From an uncultured Methanobacteriaceae archaeon (GTDB lineage: Archaea > Methanobacteriota > Methanobacteria > Methanobacteriales > Methanobacteriaceae), in the NCBI GenBank assembly GCA_947259185.1, contig CAMYKT010000020.1:1-33006 (forward strand): a stretch of DNA of 33,006 nt, written 5' to 3'. The notes under the pieces were generated by a model. That model had not been told where the DNA came from. It was given only the letters and a program-made list of their open reading frames with translations, and searched no databases. The translations under genes were made by a program, and so were the position numbers. Of the stretch, positions 1-8,204 are shown piece by piece; position 1 is the stretch's first letter; each line of letters opens with the position of its first letter.

Positions 1-1635
1 GGTTATTTCCACTGGTATTTCAAAAATATCCTCTCTTTTTTTGGCTTCCAGAGGCTCGATTCCAATACTGATACCGATTTTCTTCTCCAGTTCCTCAATA
101 TTTTTACCCTTTTTACCAATTATCTGAGGGATGTTTTTTTCTTCAATCCAGACCTGAGCCCTTTTATCAGATTTAACCACAACCTTAACCGGTCCTCCCC
201 TGATCTTCTTTTTGATTTCCCGTTCTATTTCCCTTTCGGCAATTTTCTGTACCGGAGTTTTTAGAGTAGCAGAACCCGCAGCAGTAACCCCTACATCCAT
301 AACAATGGTTTGTTCCCCATAGGTGTAAATTTCATGGGCCAGTTCCCCATTTTCAAAGTCACGAATCTCTATTACCGGACGGGATAAATCGGCTTCCTGC
401 ATACCACTGGGGACTTTAACTGTGAGTTTCACATCATAGATGGCCTTTACTTTTCCCTCATCAATGAAGATGGTAGTATCCACCACCGAAGGGATAACCC
501 CTAATTCCACCCTTCCAATAATTCTCTGAATGGCGTCAATAGGTCGGGTGGCATGGACCACCCCAATCATTCCTACTCCTGCCAGCCGCATATCGGCAAA
601 TATCTTAAAATCTCTACTTTTTCTAAGTTCATCATAGATGGTGTAATCCGGACGCACCAGAAGTAATATGTCGGCAGTTTTCTGCATGTCCTTTTCCAGT
701 GGAGCGTACTGGGTAATTTCCTCCCCTACCTGTAGATCACGAGGGGATTCCATGGTTTTAACTATAGTTTTAAGGTCTTTACTGAAAAAATCTGCCACAG
801 CTTGAGCAAAGGTACTCTTACCTGCTCCAGGTGAACCAGAAATAAGTATGCCTTTGGCAGTATCCCTTAAACGCTCCAGGAGTTTTTCAGGTAATTTATA
901 ATCATCCAGGGATACCCTGGTTATGGGGCGGACCACGGTAATCTCAAATCCTTCTGAAAATGGAGGGCGGGCAATGGATATCCGGTATTCCCTGAATTGC
1001 ACCACGGTAGCCCCTTCCATTTCTATTTCAATAAAACTCTTGAAATCGCTCTTAGCCCTTTCTACTATCTCACGGGCCATAGCATGAATATGGGAATGTT
1101 TCAAGGGACGGGAACCAATTTTAACCAGCTGTATATTACCCGGGGTACCCTTTTTTGCCATGGGCACCACATTTTCTTTAAGATGCACCGACATGGTTTC
1201 CGGATCAAAGTATTTGGTAATTTCCAGTTCCTCATATTCCATAACCTCTGGTCGGATATACACAACATCCAGACCCTGGGCCTTCCCCACTTCGGATTGG
1301 ACCCGGTCACTGGTTACCAGAACCGCATCCAGATCCCTTGCTGTGCTGCGAATCATAGCATCTATTTCCCCTCCTCGAGACAGAGATATCTCTTCTAAGG
1401 TAGGCCGGCGCCCCACAAAGGTTATACTGATAACATGATCTTTATGCAGTTTTTGTAAATTTTTAAGTTCTACCAGACCATTAAATCCAGTTTCTCTTCC
1501 ACGATTGGCCTGGTATTCCAGTTCAGATACCACTGCTTCAGGTACAATCACTTCACTTCCTCTGAATTCTTCTTCCTGAACGATGCTGGTGATTCGCCCA
1601 TCCACAATTACACTGGTATCTGGCACAATTTTCAT
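1..1635 (-). CDS. PIN domain / VirB11-PilT-type ATPase / KH domain protein, 3' end cut by window edge
   Basis: The frame is open from an ATG at 1635 to the left edge, giving 545 residues with no stop. Residues 1-130 form a PIN nuclease-like domain with acidic positions D6 (PDTSVIVDG), E38/E40, D92 and D110. A P-loop GSPGAGKS lies at 267-274, followed by a PilT/VirB11-like segment containing RPDYTIYDELR. A KH RNA-binding motif IIGKKGKNI lies near 505-513. This PIN-ATPase-KH order is a conserved archaeal family (MJ1533-like, often named PINc/VapC family ATPase). Its role is not established; RNA binding or processing powered by ATP is inferred. The start follows a GGGGAG ribosome site, and the ATG directly abuts the hisI stop, so the two are probably cotranscribed. 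Only the last part of the protein, probably a few dozen residues, should be missing. Confidence 0.9.
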   Translation of the reverse strand, partial: MKIVPDTSVIVDGRITSIVQEEEFRGSEVIVPEAVVSELEYQANRGRETGFNGLVELKNLQKLHKDHVISITFVGRRPTLEEISLSRGGEIDAMIRSTARDLDAVLVTSDRVQSEVGKAQGLDVVYIRPEVMEYEELEITKYFDPETMSVHLKENVVPMAKKGTPGNIQLVKIGSRPLKHSHIHAMAREIVERAKSDFKSFIEIEMEGATVVQFREYRISIARPPFSEGFEITVVRPITRVSLDDYKLPEKLLERLRDTAKGILISGSPGAGKSTFAQAVADFFSKDLKTIVKTMESPRDLQVGEEITQYAPLEKDMQKTADILLLVRPDYTIYDELRKSRDFKIFADMRLAGVGMIGVVHATRPIDAIQRIIGRVELGVIPSVVDTTIFIDEGKVKAIYDVKLTVKVPSGMQEADLSRPVIEIRDFENGELAHEIYTYGEQTIVMDVGVTAAGSATLKTPVQKIAEREIEREIKKKIRGGPVKVVVKSDKRAQVWIEEKNIPQIIGKKGKNIEELEKKIGISIGIEPLEAKKREDIFEIPVEIT

Positions 1636-2019
1636 TTAACTCTCCCCATATATTTTTTCAGGCTCAAAAACTTTTTTGCCAATGGTTTTTAAATCATCTG
1701 AATCCAATTTTCTGTAAAAACAGGAGTAATAACCGGTATGGCAGGCCCCACCTTTTTGTTCTACCTTTAAAACCACCGCGTCCTCATCACAGTCTACCAA
1801 AACTTCATGTACTATTTGCACATGCCCTGAACTTTCACCTTTTAGCCACAACTTTTCCCGAGAAGTACTCCAGTAATGAGCTTTTTTTGTTTTTAAAGTT
1901 TTTTCAAGGGCTTCTTTATTCATGTAAGCAACCATGAGTACCTGGGATGTTTTTATGTCCTGGGATATGGCTATTATTAAATTCTGGCCATTGATTTTGT
2001 GCTTGAAATTTAATGAAAT
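1636..2019 (-). CDS. hisI: Phosphoribosyl-AMP cyclohydrolase, apparent ATT start
   Basis: HisI opens the purine ring of phosphoribosyl-AMP in histidine synthesis. The family signature is complete: HYWSTSREKLWLKGESSGH, then DCDEDA (Mg-binding aspartates), then GGACHTGYYSCFYR (zinc cysteines). The first ATG in frame (1935) would remove about 28 residues that clearly belong to the family: the reading frame upstream encodes LNFKHKINGQNLIIAISQD before MVAYMN. No ATG, GTG or TTG exists in that upstream stretch. An AGGAG site lies eight bases before an ATT at 2017-2019, so I place the start there (127 aa). A one-base deletion downstream of the out-of-frame ATG at 2025-2027 is the alternative explanation. 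It lies directly upstream of the PIN/KH ATPase gene. Confidence 0.88.
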   Translation of the reverse strand: MSLNFKHKINGQNLIIAISQDIKTSQVLMVAYMNKEALEKTLKTKKAHYWSTSREKLWLKGESSGHVQIVHEVLVDCDEDAVVLKVEQKGGACHTGYYSCFYRKLDSDDLKTIGKKVFEPEKIYGES

Positions 2020-2139
2020 CTTAACATCTCCTGTGTATATAATAATATGACTGTTATTAACATAAAAATTTATATTAAAACCGGGTTCTTTTAGATAAAT
2101 GGTATTTTAAGTGAAAATAAAAGGATATTAAAACCTGGT

Positions 2140-3420
2140 TCAGGATTTAATATACTCCAATAATTCTTTTTCATTAACCAGTTCTTGACTTCCAGTTTGC
2201 ATGTCTTTTATAGTTAATTTTCCTTCTTCAAGGTCTCTTTCACCTACCAGGACCACTTTTTTAACCCCTAGATTATCGGCATAGGATAGTAATTTTTTAA
2301 GTTTCCTCCTTCCCAGGTCCACTTCCGTGGCTATACCATGATACCGTAATTTCTGGGCGATTTCAAATGCAGCTCCCCTGGTTTTAGGGCTTATTGGTGC
2401 TACAAATACTTCTGCAGCAACTTTAAGATTTAAATCTTTCTTTTGTGATATTAAAGCAGCCATCAAGCGGTCAAATCCAAAGGCGAAACCAGTTGATTCA
2501 ACTTTTTCCCCACCAAAGGTCTCCACCAGGTTATAGGTCCCACCTCCACAAATCTGCTTCTGGGCCCCCAGGGAGGGTACATATATCTCAAATACCATTC
2601 CAGAGTAGTAGTCCAGACCCCGGGCAATACCCAGATTAAGTACATAGTCATCCATCTGGAACATGGCAAGAGTTTCCACTAATTCTTTCAACTCAAATAA
2701 GGCTTCTAGTGCTTTATTTCTACCTTTTAATAATTCTTTTACTTCATCTAGTACTTTAGATGTTCCTTTCATTTCTATTATCTTATAAAGGATTTTTTGA
2801 GTGTCTGGCTCAATTTCTGATTCATCTAAAAATTCTTGAAGTAATTTTGGGTCTCCCTTATCAATAAGTCCCATAATATGGTCCTGGGTTTTTCCGGGGA
2901 TATTTTCTTCATCCAGTATCCCTCTTAATATTCCCAGATGTCCCAGGTGTATTTCAAAACCGTCTAATTCTAGTTCCTTAAGAGAATGGGAAGCCATAGC
3001 TATTATTTCAGCATCTGCTTCAGGTGATTTTCCTCCAATCATTTCACAACCAAATTGCCAGAATTGCCGGAATCTCCCGGCCTGTGGCCTTTCATACCTG
3101 AAACAGCTCCCATAATAATACATTTTTATTGGTTTGGGACTTTTTTGCATTTGAGCCATATACAAACGTGCCACCGGTGCAGTTAATTCGGGTCTAAGGG
3201 CCAGTTTTCTTTCACCTTTATCTTCAAAATTATAGAGCTGGTCTACAATTTCATCCCCTGATTTCTGGGTAAATAAAGATAAATTCTCAAAAATCGGGGT
3301 TTTAATTTCCTGATAAGCGTAATTTTCAAATATCCTTTTTAAGGTGCTGGCCACCACTTTGCGCTGTTTCATTTCTTCAAAGAGGAAGTCTCTAGTTCCT
3401 CGAGGTCTTGATAGTTCCAT
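2140..3420 (-). CDS. hisS: Histidyl-tRNA synthetase
   Basis: This class II aminoacyl-tRNA synthetase charges tRNA-His in the cytoplasm. At 426 aa it has the usual length. Motif 1 lies near 37-46, motif 2 at 101-125 (YYYGSCFRYERPQAGRFRQF), the histidine-specific loop RGLDYYSG at 267-274, GGGTYN at 292-297, and motif 3 STGFAFGFDRL at 309-319. A C-terminal anticodon-binding domain follows (VFVAPISP onward to about residue 420). The ATG at 3420 is preceded by GGGAG with seven bases of spacing, and a TATA-like element lies about 50 bases further upstream. hisI follows about 120 bases downstream on the same strand; cotranscription is possible, but a separate promoter could fit in that gap. Confidence 0.97.
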   Translation of the reverse strand: MELSRPRGTRDFLFEEMKQRKVVASTLKRIFENYAYQEIKTPIFENLSLFTQKSGDEIVDQLYNFEDKGERKLALRPELTAPVARLYMAQMQKSPKPIKMYYYGSCFRYERPQAGRFRQFWQFGCEMIGGKSPEADAEIIAMASHSLKELELDGFEIHLGHLGILRGILDEENIPGKTQDHIMGLIDKGDPKLLQEFLDESEIEPDTQKILYKIIEMKGTSKVLDEVKELLKGRNKALEALFELKELVETLAMFQMDDYVLNLGIARGLDYYSGMVFEIYVPSLGAQKQICGGGTYNLVETFGGEKVESTGFAFGFDRLMAALISQKKDLNLKVAAEVFVAPISPKTRGAAFEIAQKLRYHGIATEVDLGRRKLKKLLSYADNLGVKKVVLVGERDLEEGKLTIKDMQTGSQELVNEKELLEYIKS

Positions 3421-3757
3421 TCTATTGCTCCCGCAGGGTTTGATTATTAAAAATTAATTTGCATACCTATTTATATTAAAATTAATTTGTATTCTATTTT
3501 TATATCTGGATTTTATTTACTTCTTCTTGGATATTCTACATTCTGGAGGTATTAATACGATTTTTATAGAGTTATTTCTCATTAATCAAAATGACATATT
3601 TCCTTAATTTATTCAGTAAAGTATTAATTTTAAAAAAAATTTACTTATAATTAGATTTAACTTCAATATTAATTTATAATAGGCTGTGGGTTATTATTTT
3701 TTTCGATTCTATTACCCGATAAAAATCATTTAAAACCATAATTTTAATATTTTAAGT
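3421..3757. other. Gene-free A+T-rich stretch upstream of hisS
   Basis: No reading frame of coding character is visible on either strand. The hisS-proximal end contains a TATA-like element (3466-3477 on the minus strand) and two copies of an AAAATTAATTTG-type word about 28 bases apart. The remainder is A+T-rich sequence downstream of the HARP nuclease gene with scattered oligo-T runs, and no tRNA-like cloverleaf is visible. Confidence 0.6.
3466..3477 (-). promoter_or_regulatory. Putative TATA box of hisS
   Basis: Read on the minus strand this is AATATAAATAGG, a good archaeal TATA-like element. It sits about 50 bases before the hisS ATG, leaving a short leader that contains the GGGAG ribosome site. 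The assignment rests on position and composition only. Confidence 0.4.
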
Positions 3758-4420
3758 TTATTCATAGTATTTAAGATATTCCTGGAGCATCTGAGGAAAT
3801 GACTTGGCATGTAAAAATCTCAAGCCCAGCCGTTCTGCCCAGACTTTGATACCCTCATCAGCAGCCACCACACCTGCTCCTAATTCTTTGGCCAGTAAAA
3901 GCACATCCAGATCAGGGGCACTGTCCAGGGTTCCTTTCCTTAAGGCGGCCCGATATTTTTTTCTAAAATCTTTTATGGCTTTTCCTATGATTTCCATTTC
4001 AATTTTATTTTTCTCTTCTCCCCGGGACATCATAACCATAGACTCCACTGCGGCCTGCCACATGGCACTCTCTGATATTTTCATACCTTTATTCATCCGC
4101 TCCCGCATGTCCTGCACATATTCAAAGAATATCTCTGAAGGAATCTGAGTATCATATCTATTAGGGGTTTTTTTAACAATCCATGTTTCTGCTTTTATCA
4201 TTATATCCTCAGGGCACTCATAACGAGCCATATAATCTGAGAATTCTTTATAAGTTACCGGCGGCATATGGCAACTTATATTCAGTTTAATCCGGGAACG
4301 GGCAATTAAGTCAATCAGGTAATTTACCGATTGGTTAAGTTCTCCATCACCTAAATCATCCCTCAACTGGTTATCAGTAAAAGCAGTAGTATCCAGAACA
4401 AACCTTTGCTTGGCAAACAT
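3758..4420 (-). CDS. HARP-type RNA-free RNase P homologue (RNA ligase partner protein family)
   Basis: The protein (220 aa from the chosen start) belongs to the PIN-like family long annotated as RNA ligase partner, whose Aquifex member Aq_880 is a minimal protein-only RNase P that trims tRNA 5' leaders. D10 lies in FVLDTTAFTD. The C-terminal acidic residues D166, D170 and D188 have the same spacing as the catalytic aspartates recalled for Aq_880 (138, 142, 160). A charged helical insertion lies between, as expected for HARPs. I chose the second ATG (4420) because GGGAG is nine bases before it but abuts the first ATG (4429). Archaea normally carry an RNA-based RNase P as well, and archaeal HARPs have been reported as dispensable, so its cellular role is open. 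No RNA ligase gene is visible in this window. Confidence 0.88.
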   Translation of the reverse strand: MFAKQRFVLDTTAFTDNQLRDDLGDGELNQSVNYLIDLIARSRIKLNISCHMPPVTYKEFSDYMARYECPEDIMIKAETWIVKKTPNRYDTQIPSEIFFEYVQDMRERMNKGMKISESAMWQAAVESMVMMSRGEEKNKIEMEIIGKAIKDFRKKYRAALRKGTLDSAPDLDVLLLAKELGAGVVAADEGIKVWAERLGLRFLHAKSFPQMLQEYLKYYE

Positions 4421-4627
4421 TTTATACATCTCCCTAACCCCTGAATCGCATATTAAAATAATCGATTATTAAATACACTCCACTTAAATTAGAAATTTAT
4501 AAATTCCTTTTTTTATAAGGTGATAATATAATAACTTTTATCTTGAAATATACTAATATAATTATGGTTAAAAATTTACCGGGATAGTCTAAACAAAAGA
4601 AACAATTCCCACTAAAGATTAAATTAA

Positions 4628-4644
4628 TCCCGCCACCACCGGGA
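4628..4644. repeat. Inverted repeat upstream of the aroE TATA box
   Basis: Arms TCCCG and CGGGA flank a seven-base spacer. It stands out as a GC-rich island in A+T-rich DNA and ends about 11 bases before the TATA-like element at 4656-4666. It could be an operator for a dimeric regulator; with five-base arms chance is also possible. Confidence 0.3.
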
Positions 4645-4655
4645 AAATCTGGAAA

Positions 4656-4666
4656 AATTTATATTA
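4656..4666 (+). promoter_or_regulatory. Putative TATA box of aroE
   Basis: The AATTTATATTA element fits an archaeal TATA box. Transcription would start near 4685, leaving a leader of roughly 80 bases before the TTG start of aroE. Confidence 0.35.
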
Positions 4667-4735
4667 ACTTTGTGGGAGTTGAAACAATGGTTTTAGTTAT
4701 TTAAAAATACTTTTTCCAGTTATTTAAGGTGGATA

Positions 4736-4771
4736 ATGATTTACCAGTTATTATGTAAGGTGAAAAATTGA
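4736..4771 (+). CDS. Possible 11-codon leader peptide overlapping the aroE start
   Basis: An ATG at 4736 preceded by AAGGTGG opens a frame MIYQLLCKVKN that ends in a TGA overlapping the TTG start of aroE. The stop/start overlap is the geometry used for translational coupling. The peptide has no run of aromatic residues that would suggest classical attenuation. It may be fortuitous, since the aroE ribosome site lies inside it. Confidence 0.3.
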   Translation: MIYQLLCKVKN

Positions 4772-5610
4772 TTACAGGAAATACTAAGATAATAGGGCTT
4801 TTTGGAGATCCGGTAGGTCACAGTCTTTCTCCAGCCATGCATAATGCTGCTTTTAATTATGAAAAAATGGATTATGTATATGTGCCCTTTAATGTAAAGC
4901 CTGAATATTTAAAAAAGGCCACCGAAGGTGCTTCTGCTTTAAATATCCGAGGATATAATGTCACCATCCCTCATAAAACCAGAATAATAGACTACCTCCC
5001 GGAGGTGGACCCTACTGCTGCTTTAATTGGAGCAGTTAACACAGTGAAAATCCAGGACGGTGTAAGTAAGGGGTATAATACTGATGGTGTAGGGGCCATT
5101 AAGGCTATTGAAGAAATAACTTCAATTTCTAATAAAAAAGTGATTATACTGGGCGCTGGTGGAGCCAGCAGGGCGGTTTCATTCCAGCTACTATCTTCCT
5201 ATGAGGTGGAGTTACTGATACTAAACCGGACTCCGGAAAAAGCATTTGAACTTAAAAGTGACCTGGAGAGTAATCTAAAAACCACTTTATCTGCCGGGGG
5301 TTTTGAACTACTACGTGAGGAAATAGAATCAGCAGATATTTTAATTAATACCACCCCCAGGGGTATGCATCCCCATGAAGATGATGAACCTTTTTTAAAG
5401 GCCAGAGACATTCCTTCTCATGTGGTGGTAAATGATCTGGTATACAATCCCCTGGAAACAGGACTTATAAAAGAGGCCACTAAGGCCGGTGCTACCACCA
5501 TTTCTGGATTAAAGATGTTGCTTTATCAGGGAGTAGAAGCATTCAAGATATGGACTAACCAGGAACCACCGGTGTATATTATGGAAAAAGCGTTATATGA
5601 TTTTTTTTAA
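4768..5610 (+). CDS. aroE: Shikimate dehydrogenase, TTG start
   Basis: AroE reduces 3-dehydroshikimate to shikimate with NADPH in aromatic amino acid synthesis. The 280-aa protein is of normal length. SLSP (19-22) binds the substrate, VTIPHK (65-70) carries the catalytic lysine K70, N91 lies in GAVNTV, and the catalytic aspartate D106 lies in GYNTDG. The dinucleotide-binding loop GAGGASRA is at 129-136. The start is TTG, because AAGGTGA lies four bases before it and homologous sequence begins directly (ITGNTKIIGLFGDP). The gene stands alone, with an oligo-T terminator immediately downstream facing a convergent acetyltransferase gene. Confidence 0.96.
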   Translation: MITGNTKIIGLFGDPVGHSLSPAMHNAAFNYEKMDYVYVPFNVKPEYLKKATEGASALNIRGYNVTIPHKTRIIDYLPEVDPTAALIGAVNTVKIQDGVSKGYNTDGVGAIKAIEEITSISNKKVIILGAGGASRAVSFQLLSSYEVELLILNRTPEKAFELKSDLESNLKTTLSAGGFELLREEIESADILINTTPRGMHPHEDDEPFLKARDIPSHVVVNDLVYNPLETGLIKEATKAGATTISGLKMLLYQGVEAFKIWTNQEPPVYIMEKALYDFF

Positions 5611-5638
5611 ATAATTAAAAATAAGGATACCCTCAAAA

Positions 5639-5647
5639 TTTTTTTTT
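5639..5647 (+). terminator. Oligo-T terminator after aroE
   Basis: A run of nine T residues lies about 30 bases after the aroE stop and just before the end of the convergent gene. Oligo-T tracts without a hairpin are typical archaeal terminators. Confidence 0.5.
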
Positions 5648-5648
5648 A

Positions 5649-6110
5649 TCACAGATACATCTTCATCCGGATCATATCTCTACAGAGAATACCATTTTCA
5701 TAAAACTCTTCATGATGTTTAATAAAAAAATCAGGATCTACTCCTACAATCCGGAAACCACATTTTTGGTATAATGTTATTTGCTTTATGCCGCAGTTTC
5801 CTGTTCCGATGGCAAGGATTTCATTTTTCCCGGCCCGGGCCATATTGATAACAAATTTTATCAGTTGTTTACCAATTCCTTTATTCTGAAATTCTTCCTT
5901 TACAGCTATGTTCACAATTTCCAGAGTTTTTGGCCGGGTATTAATTATAACAACGATTCCCACAACCTCTTCACTAATTTTTGCCACATATTTATGGCCA
6001 CGACCTATATAATCATTCAACATATCCGGGGAAGAATCTCCCAGTAACAACAACTCATAAATATCCTTATCTACCTGGTCAATTTCTTCAATCACTATTT
6101 TAATTGTCAT
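5649..6110 (-). CDS. GNAT family N-acetyltransferase
   Basis: The 153-aa protein has the GNAT fold core. After VGIVVIINTRP and LEIVNIAV, the acetyl-CoA pyrophosphate loop EEFQNKGIGKQL lies at 72-83, matching the Q/RxxGxG/A motif. A later segment (ITLYQKCGFRIVGVD) matches the conserved GNAT motif B. The substrate cannot be told from sequence. No clear ribosome site precedes the ATG at 6110, but a TATA-like TTTTATATGG lies about 35 bases upstream, so the transcript may be leaderless or nearly so. It is convergent with aroE; the HEAT-repeat gene lies upstream on the same strand after about 80 bases. Confidence 0.85.
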   Translation of the reverse strand: MTIKIVIEEIDQVDKDIYELLLLGDSSPDMLNDYIGRGHKYVAKISEEVVGIVVIINTRPKTLEIVNIAVKEEFQNKGIGKQLIKFVINMARAGKNEILAIGTGNCGIKQITLYQKCGFRIVGVDPDFFIKHHEEFYENGILCRDMIRMKMYL

Positions 6111-6192
6111 TTGATAATAATTCTGGTTATAACCATATAAAACTAACCAATTTAGTAAGATAGTAATAAAATATGGTCTATAATTTTTAGCA

Positions 6193-6909
6193 TCATCCTG
6201 ATTTATTTCTACTTTTTATATTTGCTATGGCTTTTTTAAGAGCAATCTCAAATTCATAAGACTCTCCTTTTGAACTATTCAATGCTTCTTCCAGATAGGC
6301 AATGGTGTTCTTATCACCAATTTTTCCCAGGGCATGGGTAGCATTTACCCGGACAAGATAACTATCATCCTGCAGGGATCTTAAAAGTGATTTTATGGCC
6401 ACATCATCACCGATTTTACCCAGAGAAGTTACAGTACAGGCTCGAAGAAGAAAATCATCTTCACCCAGGATTTCACTCAGATGTTCAGATGCTTTTATAT
6501 CTCCCAGATTTCCTAGTGCCCCTACCATTTCACATTTAACATTTAAGGAGCCATCTTTTAATGCTTTAATTATGGGAATAACGGCTCTCTTATCACCAAT
6601 AGCTCCTAATGCCAGAGCAGCATTTTCACGTACATGCCAGTATTCATCATTTAATAATTTAATTAATGCCGGGACTGCTTCCGGATTTCCAATTCTCCCT
6701 AAAGATAGTGCGGCTGCTTTACGTATAGGCCAGTAGTCATCATCCAGACAATTGATTAAATCATCCACGGAATTATCAGCACGAATATCCCCCAGTATAT
6801 AAGCCACCTTTTCACGTATTTTTTTATCTGCACTGGTTTTCAAGGTAGTTATAAGGCCGGCAGTGTCCTGGTATTTTTTCATTTTTTCTAAATCATTCCG
6901 GGAAATCAT
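6193..6909 (-). CDS. HEAT-repeat (PBS-lyase HEAT-like) protein
   Basis: The 238-aa protein is built almost entirely from about seven units of roughly 31 residues, with the recurring pattern VRxxAAxALGxIGDxxAVxxLixxL (examples: WPIRKAAALSLGRIGNPEAV and WHVRENAALALGAIGDKRAV). Such repeats form a curved helical solenoid used for protein-protein contact, as in phycobilisome-lyase-like HEAT proteins. No enzymatic domain, signal peptide or membrane segment is present. Its partner is unknown. The ATG at 6909 has only a weak AAAGGG site upstream. The divergent neighbour is rfcS, about 300 bases away. Confidence 0.85.
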   Translation of the reverse strand: MISRNDLEKMKKYQDTAGLITTLKTSADKKIREKVAYILGDIRADNSVDDLINCLDDDYWPIRKAAALSLGRIGNPEAVPALIKLLNDEYWHVRENAALALGAIGDKRAVIPIIKALKDGSLNVKCEMVGALGNLGDIKASEHLSEILGEDDFLLRACTVTSLGKIGDDVAIKSLLRSLQDDSYLVRVNATHALGKIGDKNTIAYLEEALNSSKGESYEFEIALKKAIANIKSRNKSG

Positions 6910-7086
6910 TATAATAGCCCTTTGTATTAATTATGAATGGGAGATGTACTAATTTATTACCTGTTCTAATTAATAATTGGTTAATTTTCTAAATAATTTT
7001 TATTAATAAAGTTAATTTAATAAGGTACAATAACAAAATAAAAATACGGTTAAAATCTTTTTAAAAATCAGTTTTTTTAAATAAAT

Positions 7087-7101
7087 ACGCATGATTTGCG
7101 T
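7087..7101. repeat. Short inverted repeat upstream of rfcS
   Basis: Arms ACGCA and TGCGT flank a five-base spacer, immediately after an A+T-rich TTTAAATAAATA word in the otherwise unremarkable 6910-7207 spacer. It could be an operator near the rfcS promoter; the short arms keep this tentative. Confidence 0.25.
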
Positions 7102-7207
7102 CTTATTAAGCATATTCTATCCTGGAATATTATTATGCAGGTTAAAATTTTAAAGATTAAAATCATGAGGAATTACTAATAAAATATTTACAAACAATGG
7201 TGATTAC

Positions 7208-8170
7208 ATGAGTGGACCATGGGTGGAAAAGTACAGACCAGCTACACTGGAAGATGTTGTTGGTCAGGATCATATCATAGAAAGGCTCAAAGCATATGTG
7301 AAGGATGAGAGCATGCCTAATCTCATGTTTACTGGGCCTGCAGGTGTAGGTAAGACTACCACTGCTCTTGCTTTGTCTAAATCAATTTTAGGTGAATACT
7401 GGAGACAGAACTTCCTGGAACTTAATGCTTCAGATGCCAGGGGTATTGATACCGTGCGGACCAATATCAAAAACTTCTGCCGCTTAAAACCAGTGGGAGC
7501 TCCCTTTAGAATAATATTTTTGGATGAAGTGGATAACATGACCAAAGATGCTCAGCATGCCCTTAGAAGGGAAATGGAAATGTATACTAAGACTTCTTCT
7601 TTCATACTATCCTGTAATTATTCTTCAAAAATCATAGACCCTATACAGTCTCGCTGTGCCATATTCCGATTTACACCGGTAAAAGGGCACCAAATAATTA
7701 AGAGACTGGAATATATCGCCCAGGAAGAAGGGCTGGATTATGATCCCGCGGCCATAGAAACCATGGTTTACTTTGCAGAAGGGGACCTGAGAAAGGCTAT
7801 CAATATTCTACAATCCTCTGCTTCAGTGGGGGAAAAAATCACTGAAGACAGTATTTACCAGGTAATCTCTAAAGCCAGACCTAAAGATGTTAAAAAAATG
7901 ATTATAAAGGCATTGAATGGGGATTTCATGGGAGCACGTGACTTACTTCGCGAAATCATGGTTTTACAGGGTACCAGTGGGGAGGATATGGTAAATCAGA
8001 TTTATCAGGATGTTTCCCGAATGGCCACTGAAGATGAATTAGATGGTCCTTCCTACCTGGAGATAATTGAAGCCATTGCTGAAACTGATTTTAGAATAAG
8101 GGAAGGTGCTAATCCAAGAATACAATTAGAAGCACTTTTAACCAGGTTTTTATACAAGGCCCGGACTTAA
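7208..8170 (+). CDS. rfcS: Replication factor C small subunit
   Basis: This AAA+ subunit of the clamp loader opens and loads the PCNA sliding clamp onto primed DNA. The 320-aa length is normal and there is no intein. The RFC-box start (WVEKYRPATLEDVVGQ) is followed by Walker A GPAGVGKT (43-50), Walker B FLDEVD (104-109), sensor 1 (SFILSCNYSSKI) and the SRC arginine-finger motif (148-150). The C-terminal collar domain follows. GGTGAT precedes the ATG by four bases. The large subunit gene follows after 34 bases with its own ribosome site, so the two form an operon. Confidence 0.98.
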   Translation: MSGPWVEKYRPATLEDVVGQDHIIERLKAYVKDESMPNLMFTGPAGVGKTTTALALSKSILGEYWRQNFLELNASDARGIDTVRTNIKNFCRLKPVGAPFRIIFLDEVDNMTKDAQHALRREMEMYTKTSSFILSCNYSSKIIDPIQSRCAIFRFTPVKGHQIIKRLEYIAQEEGLDYDPAAIETMVYFAEGDLRKAINILQSSASVGEKITEDSIYQVISKARPKDVKKMIIKALNGDFMGARDLLREIMVLQGTSGEDMVNQIYQDVSRMATEDELDGPSYLEIIEAIAETDFRIREGANPRIQLEALLTRFLYKART

Positions 8171-8204
8171 GATAATATAATCACTCTTATTTGAGGATAA
8201 TTAC

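Larger units (their letters stand above)
4421..4767. other. Intergenic region holding the aroE leader and candidate control elements
   Basis: This divergent spacer between the HARP gene and aroE has no long reading frame. It contains A+T-rich TATA-like words around 4505-4525 and 4656-4666, a GC-rich inverted repeat at 4628-4644, and two very short reading frames in the aroE leader: 4687-4704 (five codons then stop) and 4736-4771. The last overlaps the aroE start and is described separately. Confidence 0.55.

Noticed and set aside
997..1398. Plus-strand frame of 133 residues
   Set aside because: It is antisense to the well-supported PIN/ATPase/KH gene and resembles no protein family.
4687..4704. 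Five-codon frame in the aroE leader
   Set aside because: It begins about where transcription from the nearest TATA-like box would start, so its ribosome site would not be in the RNA; too short to support.
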